The notes under the pieces are model-generated. The model did not search any database and was not told the DNA's origin. It saw only the letters and a program-made list of their open reading frames with translations. This document shows positions 45,064 through 52,738 of a stretch of 64,000 nucleotides of DNA, piece by piece. Within the stretch, counting starts at the first letter, position 1; each line of letters starts with the position of its first letter. The translations under genes were made by a program, and so were the position numbers. Origin of the DNA: Martelella limonii (lineage in GTDB: Bacteria > Pseudomonadota > Alphaproteobacteria > Rhizobiales > Rhizobiaceae); the NCBI RefSeq assembly GCF_013344475.1, contig NZ_JABUOU010000001.1:310001-374000 (forward strand), read 5' to 3'.

Positions 45064-45642
45064 ATGGCCGAAAGGTCTCAATCGGAAAGATACTCTGTCG
45101 CAGAGGATGCGGGCCTGGATGCGGGCGAACTGATCGAGGTGACCGGCTTCGTGAAGTGGTTTGACGTCGGCAAGGGCTTCGGCTTCGTGGTGCCCGACAA
45201 CGGCATGGAAGATATTCTTCTGCACGTCACCTGCCTGCGCAAGGATGGCTACCAGACGATTCTCGAAGGCACCCGCGTGGTTGCGCTGGTGCAGAAGCGC
45301 GAGCGCGGCTATCAGGCCTTCCGCATTCTTTCCATGGATCAGACCACCGCCGTTCATCCCTCGCAGATGCCGCCGGTGAAGACCCATGTACAGGTGGAAG
45401 CCGAAAGCGGGCTGGAACGGGTCATCGTCAAATGGTTCAACCGCGAGAAGGGCTTCGGCTTCCTGACGCGGGGCGAGGGCACCGAAGACATCTTCATCCA
45501 CATGGAAACGCTGCGCCGTTACGGCCTGACCGAACTCTTCCAGGGTCAGACGCTGCTGGTGCGATTCGGCAATGGACCGAAAGGTCTGATGGCAGCGGAA
45601 GTCCATCCCGATATGCCTGCGCCGCAGATGCGGACCAACTGA
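45064..45642 (+). CDS. Cold-shock protein with two CSD domains
   Basis: A 192-aa RNA/ssDNA-binding protein. Two cold-shock domains are present. The first (about 28-92) has VKWFDVGKGFGFVVPDNG with RNP1 KGFGFV and RNP2-like DILLHV. The second (about 122-185) has VKWFNREKGFGFLTRGEG and DIFIHM. Tandem CSD proteins of this size are usual in Hyphomicrobiales. The start 45064 (MAERSQSERY) has AAGGAG upstream. The 160-bp leader may carry cold-shock regulatory structure, which I could not identify. Confidence 0.93.
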   Translation: MAERSQSERYSVAEDAGLDAGELIEVTGFVKWFDVGKGFGFVVPDNGMEDILLHVTCLRKDGYQTILEGTRVVALVQKRERGYQAFRILSMDQTTAVHPSQMPPVKTHVQVEAESGLERVIVKWFNREKGFGFLTRGEGTEDIFIHMETLRRYGLTELFQGQTLLVRFGNGPKGLMAAEVHPDMPAPQMRTN

Positions 45643-45862
45643 GCCTTCCAAAGCCTCTTTCCGCGAAATGCGCTTCGCCACGTGCCGGTGAAACCAGTGC
45701 GCATCTCGTTTGCCGCGTTCAACGAGCCAGGGTGGGCCAGTTTCGCACACCGGTCGGGCTCGCCTGTCTTCGCTCGCTTCGGCAACGCGTTGAACTTCCA
45801 GCTTTGCAGGCATAAGGTCACGGCTGCCGCGCACCGCGGACCGTGCTTTGAACGAGGACCCC

Positions 45863-46333
45863 ATGACACGCTTTTTCGGCATCCGCACCATGCTCGCAGC
45901 CGCTTTCTGCCTGATTCTCGGCGGGCTCGCCCTTGCGCAGAGCGAGATCACGTTCGATACCTCGTCATTGACGCTGCACACTGCTTCCGGCGATCACGAG
46001 ATCGTCGTCGAAATGGCGCTCACGGAATCACAGCGCCAGCGCGGCCTGATGTATCGCACGGCGCTGGAACCGGACCACGGCATGATCTTCGATCTCGGTG
46101 AGCCGCGCCAGGCAACGATGTGGATGGCCAATACGCTGATTCCGCTCGACATGGTGTTCATCCGCGCCGATGGCTCTGTCGAAGGCTATTACGAGGGCGC
46201 CGAACCCGGTTCAAAGCGCGTGATTTCCTCGGAAGAGCCGGTGAAGTACGTTCTCGAGCTCGCCGGAGGCCAGGTTCAGGCCTATGATCTCAAGCCCGGC
46301 GACACGATCAGCGGCCCGGCGCTTCCTCAATAG
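45863..46333 (+). CDS. DUF192 family exported protein
   Basis: A 156-aa protein from MTRFFGIRTMLAAAF, with GAGGA upstream. A signal peptide ends about ALA-QSEI. The DUF192 domain fills the rest: MALTESQRQRGLMYRTAL, MIFDLGEPRQATMWMANTLIPLDM (in pieces) and a C-terminal LAGGQVQAYDLKPGD. The family is widespread and periplasmic, with no settled function. The 220-bp region between the cold-shock gene and this start contains no gene that I can support. Confidence 0.9.
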   Translation: MTRFFGIRTMLAAAFCLILGGLALAQSEITFDTSSLTLHTASGDHEIVVEMALTESQRQRGLMYRTALEPDHGMIFDLGEPRQATMWMANTLIPLDMVFIRADGSVEGYYEGAEPGSKRVISSEEPVKYVLELAGGQVQAYDLKPGDTISGPALPQ

Positions 46334-46395
46334 CGCACAAAGCGCGGATTAACGGTTGCGGTCGTCCCGCGAACCGTGTATCCGGGCCGCATCGT

Positions 46396-46472
<77 letters not shown>

Positions 46473-46490
46473 TTTTCCAAGAAAATAACA

Positions 46491-47477
46491 TCAGAGCACG
46501 ATCGGTTCCTGGACCAGATCCACGCCGTAGCGGATGCGTACCTTGTCGCGGATATGGGTGGCGAGGGCGGCGATGTCCCGTGCCGTGGCGCCGCCGTGGT
46601 TGACGAGGACGAGGGCGTGGCGGTCATAGGTGCCGGCGGGGCCGAGACGGAAGCCCTTGAGCCCGCTCTGCTCGATCAGCCAGCCAGCCGAGAGTTTGAC
46701 GGTGCCGTCCACCTGGGGATATTGCGGCGCGTCTTCGAAAGCGCGGGCCGCCTCGGCGCTCACGACCGGATTGTGGAAGAAGGAGCCGGCATTGCCGAGC
46801 ACGCGCCAGTCCGGCAGCTTCGATGCTCTCAGCGCCACCACATGGTCGAGAACCGCCCTTGCGGTTGCGTCCTCAGGCAGCCTGTCGAGGCCGGCATAGT
46901 CGCGTTTCGCCTTCCATGTGCGGGGAAGGGCGAGTGTGACGGTCAGAATGACGTAGCGGCCGGGTTCGCTCTTGAACGCGCTCTGGCGATAGGCAAACCG
47001 GCAGGCTTCGGCATCGAAGGTCTCGATCGTGCCGGTCTTGAGATCGTAGGCGGTCAGGGACTGGAAGAAATCGGAAAGCTGCGCGCCATACGCGCCGATG
47101 TTCTGGATCGGGGCGGCGCCCACGGTTCCCGGAATGCCCGCCAGATTCTCGAGCCCGGCAATGCCCTGATCGACCGTCCAGACCACGAAATCGTGCCAGT
47201 TTTCCCCGGCGCCCGCCGTCACGATGGTCGCGTCCGTGGTCTGTTGGTTAACGCTTCGCCCGGCAATGCGCATGATGGCGACGATCGCGTCGAGCCGTTC
47301 CGCCAGCACGACGTTGCTGCCGCCGCCGAGGATTTTCAGAGGCCTACCGGTTTCGGCGCTCGCCTTTGCAAGCTCCGGCAGCATTGCGGCGTCGTCGATG
47401 AGAACAGCCCGGTCGGCCGTCGATTTCAGCCCGAACGTGTTGTGGGCGGTCAGGTCGAAATCAGCGATCATGTCCAT
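46491..47477 (-). CDS. murB: UDP-N-acetylenolpyruvoylglucosamine reductase, E. coli-like (type I) MurB
   Basis: FAD- and NADPH-dependent enzyme that forms UDP-MurNAc. The product is 328 aa. Motifs are HNTFGLKSTAD near the start, ILGGGSNVVL, GAGENWHDFVVWTVDQGIAGLENLAGIPG (in pieces), SPIQNIGAYG-type APIQNIGAYG, and NAGSFFHNPVVS. The C-terminal VKLSAGWLIEQSGLKG and the Tyr-containing loop match E. coli MurB rather than the type II MurB in the dcw cluster of rhizobia. It is therefore probably a second or transferred copy. It stands next to tRNA-Pro and downstream of slt on the same strand. Confidence 0.95.
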   Translation of the reverse strand: MDMIADFDLTAHNTFGLKSTADRAVLIDDAAMLPELAKASAETGRPLKILGGGSNVVLAERLDAIVAIMRIAGRSVNQQTTDATIVTAGAGENWHDFVVWTVDQGIAGLENLAGIPGTVGAAPIQNIGAYGAQLSDFFQSLTAYDLKTGTIETFDAEACRFAYRQSAFKSEPGRYVILTVTLALPRTWKAKRDYAGLDRLPEDATARAVLDHVVALRASKLPDWRVLGNAGSFFHNPVVSAEAARAFEDAPQYPQVDGTVKLSAGWLIEQSGLKGFRLGPAGTYDRHALVLVNHGGATARDIAALATHIRDKVRIRYGVDLVQEPIVL

Positions 47478-47520
47478 CGGAGCTATCTGGGGTTAGGGCG
47501 CGGCGGTCATGCGGCGCATT

Positions 47521-47551
47521 CGGACGGCCGATGGCGGGCATCGGCCGTCTG
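47521..47551. other. Perfect 11-bp intergenic hairpin between slt and murB
   Basis: GACGGCCGATG (47523-47533), loop GCGGG, CATCGGCCGTC (47539-47549), extended by two more pairs at the outside. No T-run follows on either strand. It could stabilise the 3' end of the slt mRNA or separate slt and murB transcription. Confidence 0.6.
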
Positions 47552-47563
47552 ACTTGAGGAAAA

Positions 47564-49627
47564 TCAGGTGCGGCCGTAGATCAGATCCCGGGCAATATCG
47601 GTCGGCTGGCCGAATCGGGCCTTGTAGATCTCGTAGTTTTCCATCACGCGCTGCACGTAATTGCGCGTCTCGGGATAGGGGATCGATTCGATCCAGTCGA
47701 TCACGAAATCGAGGTTCTTGCCGCGCGGGTCGCCGAAACGCTCGATCCATTGCGGCACGCGCGCGGGACCGGCATTGTAGGCGATGAAGGTGAGAATGTA
47801 GGAACCGCCGAACCGGTCGATCTGCTCGCCAAGGTAATGCGCGCCTAGCGTCGCGTTATAGGCCGGGTCCGTCGTCAGCCTGCTTGCCGAATAGGCAAGG
47901 CCGTGGCGGCTTGCCACGCGCTGGGCGGTCGTTGGCAGAAGCTGCAGCAGGCCGCGGGCATTGGCGGGCGACACCGCTCCCGGATTGAACTCGGTTTCCT
48001 GCCGTGCAATCGCATAGGCCAGCGCCATGCCGGAGCCGGAAATGTTGGCGTTGGAGGGAATGACGCCGATCGGGAAGGCCAGCGCTGCGACATCGATGCC
48101 GCGGCCATAGGCGATCTTGCCGACCTGAAGCGACAGAAGATGGCTGCGATCCTTCTCGGCCTGATAGGCGAGAAGTGCAAGTTCGCCGGGGCTCGTCAGC
48201 TGCTCGGCAAGCCCGCGATAAAGCGCATCGGCGCGCCAGCCATGGCCGACCGATTCGAGCCGGTTGATCGCCTGGACAGCCGGGTTGCGCTGATAATTGG
48301 AGCGGTCGGTGGCAGACGGGCTCGGGTAGGGCGCCTTGATCTGGGTCTGGCCGAGCTTCTGCAGCGCAAGCTGGCCATAGAAGGTGGTCTCGTAGGAGCC
48401 CGCCTTGCGGTAGAAGTCGCGCGCATTGCCCGGGCCGCCGGCTTCAGCGGCGCGGCCCTGCCAGTAATAGGAGCGCGATGCCGAGATCGGCGTGTTGGAA
48501 ACGGCCACGATATCGGCAAAATGTTTCGACGCTGTGCGGCCGTCATTCAGCCCGCGTAACGCGAACCAGCCCGCGGTGAAGGATGCATCGAGCCGATCAA
48601 GACGGCCGGTGGGCATAGCTGATGCCACCACCTGATAGGCCTGGCGCGGCTTGCCATCCTCATAATACTGGCGGCCGATGATCCGGCTTTCATCCCACCA
48701 CTGATCGGGATTGACGAGCGCTGCCTGATTGCGCGGCATCTTGTTGAGAAGCGCTGCGGCCGTATCATATTGATTGGTCTGCCGGGCATTGCGGATCTGG
48801 ATATAGAGGAAGGCCGGATCGCTGCGCCATGAAGAATGCACCGCGTTGATGAGGCTGCCCGCATTGTTCTGCCGCAGGATGACGGCTGCCCAGGCATTGT
48901 AGAGAGACTGCGCTCCGCCCATTTCGGAGAACCGCTTCGCCTGGGTCGCGCGGTCGCGATACATCAGGTAGATCATCCGGTTCTTGTGGTCGTTCTTGCT
49001 CAGGATCGGACCGAATTCCTTGAGGATCTGGTTTTCCGAGCTCGTGTCGAGCGCCCATCCGCTCCAGGCCCGCATGATGATGTCATGCGCCTTCTGCTTC
49101 TGGCCGGTGGCCAGATAGGCGCGTGCGACCAGGATCGTGCCTTCAGCGGTCTCCGGCAGCGAATTGCCGAAGGCGGCCAATACGGTGTTGGGCGCAGGGT
49201 TTTCACGGGCGAAGGCGCGTTCGGAATTGGCGCGCAGGGACGAAAGGCCCGGCCAGCCGCGCAGCTCCTGCTGGGCTTCGGCGATTTCGGAGGAGGGGAC
49301 GCCCGGCTCGCCCGATTTCGCGATCGCCCAGCTGAGGATCTGATGATCGAGGCTGCCGGTTGCAAGCCGTGCTCGTGCCTGCATCGCGCCGGACACATTG
49401 CTGGCCTTCAGCGCATCGAGGCCCTGCTTCAGGATCGAGTTAGAGGCTGGGGTGGAGACCGGCTGGGTGATCGCGCCGGTTACCTCAAGGGAGGGCGGCA
49501 GCGCAGCCCGGTCGGGGCGCGCATAGGGGATGGGCGCCATCGAAGGAAAATCCTGCGCGGCGAGAGATGTCAGGTCCGCAGCCGTCACGGTGGCGGCGAG
49601 CGAGAGTATGCAAAGCGTTTTCTTCAT
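47564..49627 (-). CDS. slt: Soluble lytic murein transglycosylase (Slt70-type)
   Basis: Periplasmic exo-acting lytic transglycosylase, 687 aa. The signal peptide MKKTLCILSLAATVTAADL ends about residue 24. The central part is a long helical superhelix (U-domain). The C-terminal SLT domain (about 535-660) has the catalytic Glu in AIARQETEFNPGAVSPANARG (in two parts), ARGLLQLLPTTAQ and TFIAYNAGPARVPQWIERFG. A perfect CtrA-type site lies 56 bp upstream, inside the region shared with the divergent dapA. Cell-cycle control is therefore inferred. Confidence 0.95.
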   Translation of the reverse strand: MKKTLCILSLAATVTAADLTSLAAQDFPSMAPIPYARPDRAALPPSLEVTGAITQPVSTPASNSILKQGLDALKASNVSGAMQARARLATGSLDHQILSWAIAKSGEPGVPSSEIAEAQQELRGWPGLSSLRANSERAFARENPAPNTVLAAFGNSLPETAEGTILVARAYLATGQKQKAHDIIMRAWSGWALDTSSENQILKEFGPILSKNDHKNRMIYLMYRDRATQAKRFSEMGGAQSLYNAWAAVILRQNNAGSLINAVHSSWRSDPAFLYIQIRNARQTNQYDTAAALLNKMPRNQAALVNPDQWWDESRIIGRQYYEDGKPRQAYQVVASAMPTGRLDRLDASFTAGWFALRGLNDGRTASKHFADIVAVSNTPISASRSYYWQGRAAEAGGPGNARDFYRKAGSYETTFYGQLALQKLGQTQIKAPYPSPSATDRSNYQRNPAVQAINRLESVGHGWRADALYRGLAEQLTSPGELALLAYQAEKDRSHLLSLQVGKIAYGRGIDVAALAFPIGVIPSNANISGSGMALAYAIARQETEFNPGAVSPANARGLLQLLPTTAQRVASRHGLAYSASRLTTDPAYNATLGAHYLGEQIDRFGGSYILTFIAYNAGPARVPQWIERFGDPRGKNLDFVIDWIESIPYPETRNYVQRVMENYEIYKARFGQPTDIARDLIYGRT

Positions 49628-49682
49628 TCGATCGTCCCAGGGGTCGAATTCAGGGGGGCTCTCCCACTATCGTTGCTCTCGG

Positions 49683-49697
49683 TTAAGAACGCTTTAA
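49683..49697. promoter_or_regulatory. Perfect CtrA-type full site between slt and dapA
   Basis: TTAAGAACGCTTTAA on the plus strand; read on the minus strand it is TTAA-N7-TTAA followed by CC, the CtrA consensus TTAA-N7-TTAAC. It lies 56 bp before the slt start and 131 bp before dapA, so slt is the more likely target. Confidence 0.6.
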
Positions 49698-49827
49698 TAC
49701 ATATCACAAATGCCGCTGATCAACCACCGAACGCAAATGCTTGCAGTGCCCTATGTCCGGCATTATGGTGCGCCCGATTTGATAACAGGAATGCGGCTTT
49801 AAAATGAAGGCCGCCAGGAGAATCTGC

Positions 49828-50709
49828 ATGTTCAAGGGGTCCATACCCGCCCTTGTTACGCCCTTCACAGCCGATGGCGCTGTCGACGAGCAGGCCTTTG
49901 CCGCGCATGTCGACTGGCAGATCGGCGAGGGCAGCCATGGCGTGTCACCGGTCGGTACCACCGGCGAAAGTCCGACACTCAGCCATGCCGAGCACAAACG
50001 GGTGGTCGATCTCTGCGTGGAAGTGGTTGCCGGACGCGTTCCGGTGATCGCCGGTGCAGGCTCCAACAACACACGCGAAGCGATCGAGCTTGCGCTGCAC
50101 GCCGAAAAGGCGGGTGCGGATGCGCTGCTTGTGGTGACGCCCTATTACAACAAGCCGACCCAGCGCGGCCTGTTTGCCCATTTCTCGGCGATCGCCGAAG
50201 CGGTCAAGCTGCCGATCATCATCTACAATATCCCGCCGCGTTCGGTGATCGATCTCCTTCCGGAAACGATGGGCGCGCTGGTCAAGGCGCATTCCAACAT
50301 TGTGGGCGTCAAGGATTCGACCGCCAAGCTCGAGCGTGTCTCCGAGCAGCGCATGACGTGCGGCAAGGATTTCATCCAGCTTTCGGGCGAGGATGCGACG
50401 GCGCTCGGCTTTGCAGCGCAGGGCGGCGTCGGCGCCATTTCGGTCACCGCCAATGTGGCGCCGAAGCTCTGTGCCGAGTTCCAGAATGCGCTGTTGGCGG
50501 GAAATTTCGCCAAGGCGCTGGAATATCAGGACAAGCTGATGCCGCTCCATCGCGCGCTGTTTCTTGAACCGGGTGTCTGCGGCACTAAATACGCCCTGAA
50601 GCGGATCGGTCGAATGAGCGATACGGTCCGTCTGCCGCTGATGCCGGTGGAAGAAAAGACAGCCGCCGAGATCGACGCGGCATTGAAGCACGCCGGGCTT
50701 TTGGGTTGA
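49828..50709 (+). CDS. dapA: 4-hydroxy-tetrahydrodipicolinate synthase
   Basis: First committed enzyme of lysine and diaminopimelate synthesis, 293 aa, a (beta/alpha)8 aldolase fold. The start [17 protein letters not shown] is preceded by AGGAG at 6 bp. Motifs are [28 protein letters not shown] with the catalytic Tyr, and [12 protein letters not shown] with the Schiff-base Lys. It is followed 34 bp later by smpB, the usual rhizobial order. Confidence 0.98.
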   Translation: MFKGSIPALVTPFTADGAVDEQAFAAHVDWQIGEGSHGVSPVGTTGESPTLSHAEHKRVVDLCVEVVAGRVPVIAGAGSNNTREAIELALHAEKAGADALLVVTPYYNKPTQRGLFAHFSAIAEAVKLPIIIYNIPPRSVIDLLPETMGALVKAHSNIVGVKDSTAKLERVSEQRMTCGKDFIQLSGEDATALGFAAQGGVGAISVTANVAPKLCAEFQNALLAGNFAKALEYQDKLMPLHRALFLEPGVCGTKYALKRIGRMSDTVRLPLMPVEEKTAAEIDAALKHAGLLG

Positions 50710-50743
50710 CCGCGCCCGGCGGTTTGCAGACTGGAAGATTGTA

Positions 50744-51223
50744 ATGGCTCCGAAAGGCAGCAAGGGCGAGCGCAAGAACATCGTCGCCGAAAACCGCAAG
50801 GCGCGGTTCAACTACGAAATCATCGACACGCTTGAGGCGGGTCTGGTGCTGACGGGTACCGAGGTGAAATCGCTGCGCGAAGGCAAGGCCAATATCGCGG
50901 AATCCTACGCTTCGGACGAGGATGGCGAGATGTGGCTGATCAATTCCTATCTGCCGGAATATCTCCAGGGCAACCGCTTCAACCACGAACCGCGCCGCCG
51001 CAGGAAGCTCCTGCTCGGCAAGCGCGAGATCAACCGGCTGCGCTCCGCCGTCAACCGTGAAGGCATGACGCTGATCCCGCTGAAGCTCTATTTCAACGAT
51101 CGCGGCAGGGCCAAGCTTGAGCTTGCGCTCGGCAAGGGCAAGAAGCTTCACGACAAGCGCGAGACGGAAAAGAAGCGGGACTGGAACCGGGAGAAGAGCC
51201 GCTTGCTGAAAAACATGGGCTGA
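50744..51223 (+). CDS. smpB: SsrA-binding protein SmpB
   Basis: Partner of tmRNA in trans-translation, 159 aa. The start [22 protein letters not shown] is followed by the OB-fold core [20 protein letters not shown], and the basic C-terminal tail [19 protein letters not shown] enters the ribosomal A site. A stem with GCTGACCGCC/GGCGGTCAGC overlaps the stop codon. The tmRNA gene was not recognised in this window. Confidence 0.97.
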   Translation: MAPKGSKGERKNIVAENRKARFNYEIIDTLEAGLVLTGTEVKSLREGKANIAESYASDEDGEMWLINSYLPEYLQGNRFNHEPRRRRKLLLGKREINRLRSAVNREGMTLIPLKLYFNDRGRAKLELALGKGKKLHDKRETEKKRDWNREKSRLLKNMG

Positions 51224-51240
51224 CCGCCTTGGCGGTCAGC
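51219..51240 (+). other. Perfect 10-bp hairpin overlapping the smpB stop codon
   Basis: GCTGACCGCC (51219-51228) pairs completely with GGCGGTCAGC (51231-51240), leaving TT between. The TGA stop of smpB (51221-51223) is inside the stem. There is no T-run. Confidence 0.65.
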
Positions 51241-51376
51241 TGTTCGGCTCGTCTGGTTGCGGATATACCCTGCGACCTGGGCTCAGCCGAAGCGGGATCG
51301 TTCCTCCCGGAGCGGCCAACGGGCACCAGAGTCCACCCAGCAAAAAAACGAACCTGCCAAATGGATCGGCCGCCGG

Positions 51377-51955
51377 TCAGTCGTCGAAGTCGGATTCCAC
51401 CACTTCGGCGGTGCGCTGGTGGCGCTCTGCCTGTTCGCGCCCGACCTCTGCCTTCAGCGTCACAAGATCGATGAAGTGATCGGCCTGGCGGCGCAGGTCG
51501 TCGGCAATCATCGGCGGCTGGGTCGCCATGGTCGAGACGACCGAAACCTTGCGGCCTTTTCGCTGCAGCGCTTCGACGAGCGTGGTAAAATCGCCGTCGC
51601 CGGAAAAGATCACGAGATGGTCGACAGTCGCTGACTGTTCCATGGCGTCGATCGCAAGCTCTATATCCATATTGCCCTTGATCTTCCTGCGACCCATGGA
51701 ATCGGTAAACTCCTTGGCGGGCTTGGTCACGACCTTATACCCATTGTAGTCGAGCCAGTCGATGAGCGGACGGATCGAGGAATATTCCTGGTCTTCTATT
51801 AGCGCTGTGTAATAATAGGCGCGCAACAGATAGGCCTTGCCCTGAAAAGTCTTCAACAATCTGCGGTAGTCGATATCAAAGCCGAGACTCTTCGATGCTG
51901 CGTAGAGGTTCGCACCATCAATGAAGAGCGCAATTTTCTCGCGCGGATCAAACAT
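51377..51955 (-). CDS. NYN-domain (LabA/DUF88) RNase-like protein
   Basis: A 192-aa protein of the PIN-like NYN superfamily, putative RNases. The acidic active-site residues are seen in IALFIDGANLYAASKS and LVIFSGDGDFTTLVEALQRKGRKVSVVS (two parts). A C-terminal tail (RHQRTAEVVESDFDD) is acidic. GAGGATA precedes ATG 51955. The DNA between this gene and the divergent rpoZ is AT-richer than usual. This gene is a regular neighbour of smpB and rpoZ in rhizobia. Confidence 0.9.
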   Translation of the reverse strand: MFDPREKIALFIDGANLYAASKSLGFDIDYRRLLKTFQGKAYLLRAYYYTALIEDQEYSSIRPLIDWLDYNGYKVVTKPAKEFTDSMGRRKIKGNMDIELAIDAMEQSATVDHLVIFSGDGDFTTLVEALQRKGRKVSVVSTMATQPPMIADDLRRQADHFIDLVTLKAEVGREQAERHQRTAEVVESDFDD

Positions 51956-52235
51956 TAAACATTATCCTCAATGAAAACCGAGTGTGCCGCCGCCGTTCTC
52001 AAACTCGCGGAGGCTATAAAAGGCCTAACGCCGACATCCAGAATTGGTGCCCGCTAAATTTATAACTAGGTCTCGATTTAGTCACACCTGATATCGAATT
52101 CAATCGAAAGTTTTTCAAGTCTCGGAACCGTTCGCAATCTATAGTGCCGCTTGCTATGTGATTTGCGCCCTTGAATTCCTGTCGCGGACGCTTTATGAGG
52201 TGCCTTTCCAAACAAATCTCCTAAAAGGACAGTCA
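51956..52235. other. 280-bp divergent intergenic region between the NYN gene and rpoZ
   Basis: AT-rich DNA that must hold promoters for both genes. I could not fix a -35/-10 pair with confidence. No tRNA, sRNA or coding sequence is recognisable. Confidence 0.4.
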
Positions 52236-52637
52236 ATGGCTCGTGTCACAGTTGAAGACTGTATCGACAAAGTCGACAACCGGTTTGATCTTGTTCTGCT
52301 TGCAGGGCACCGTGCGCGTCTCATCTCCCAGGGCGCCCAGATCACCGTCGACCGCGACAATGATAAGAACCCGGTCGTCGCCCTTCGGGAAATCGCGGAC
52401 GAGACCCTTTCGCCCGACGATCTGAAGGAAGACCTGATCCATTCGCTCCAGCGTCATGTTGAAGTGGACGAGCCGGAAGCCGATACCTCGGCCAGCTCCG
52501 CGGCCGATGAGGATGCAGGCGAAGGCGCCGAGCGTCCGGACATGCCGGATGCCATCCCCTTCGACCAGATGTCCGAAGAAGAGCTTCGTGCCGGCATCGA
52601 GGGCCTGGTTCCGCCGGAAAAAGGCGACGACTACTGA
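52236..52637 (+). CDS. rpoZ: RNA polymerase omega subunit
   Basis: Assembly and ppGpp-related subunit of RNA polymerase, 133 aa. [28 protein letters not shown] (in pieces) is the conserved N-terminal half with the R-x-x-L-V motif. The C-terminal half is acidic. ATG 52236 is chosen with AAAAGGA upstream rather than an in-frame start 78 bp earlier. It is directly upstream of rsh, the ppGpp synthetase, as in many proteobacteria. Confidence 0.96.
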   Translation: MARVTVEDCIDKVDNRFDLVLLAGHRARLISQGAQITVDRDNDKNPVVALREIADETLSPDDLKEDLIHSLQRHVEVDEPEADTSASSAADEDAGEGAERPDMPDAIPFDQMSEEELRAGIEGLVPPEKGDDY

Positions 52638-52649
52638 TATTGCCGGCAG

Positions 52650-52677
52650 CGGGGCTTTGGCCCCGCGCCGCTCTTTT
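52650..52677 (+). terminator. Weak terminator-like hairpin between rpoZ and rsh
   Basis: GCGGGGC (52650-52656) pairs with GCCCCGC (52661-52667), loop TTTG; four T residues follow at 52674-52677 after seven bases. It is probably partial, since rsh lies 62 bp further on. Confidence 0.4.
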
Positions 52678-52738
52678 CATTTCTGGCGGGCGCTGAAATC
52701 ACCCGCAATGCGCCCCCGACGGGCCCGGTCACTCAGCC

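Noticed and set aside
51224-51376. tmRNA gene next to smpB
   Set aside because: The 153 bp interval is too short for a permuted alphaproteobacterial tmRNA and shows no tag-coding or acceptor elements.
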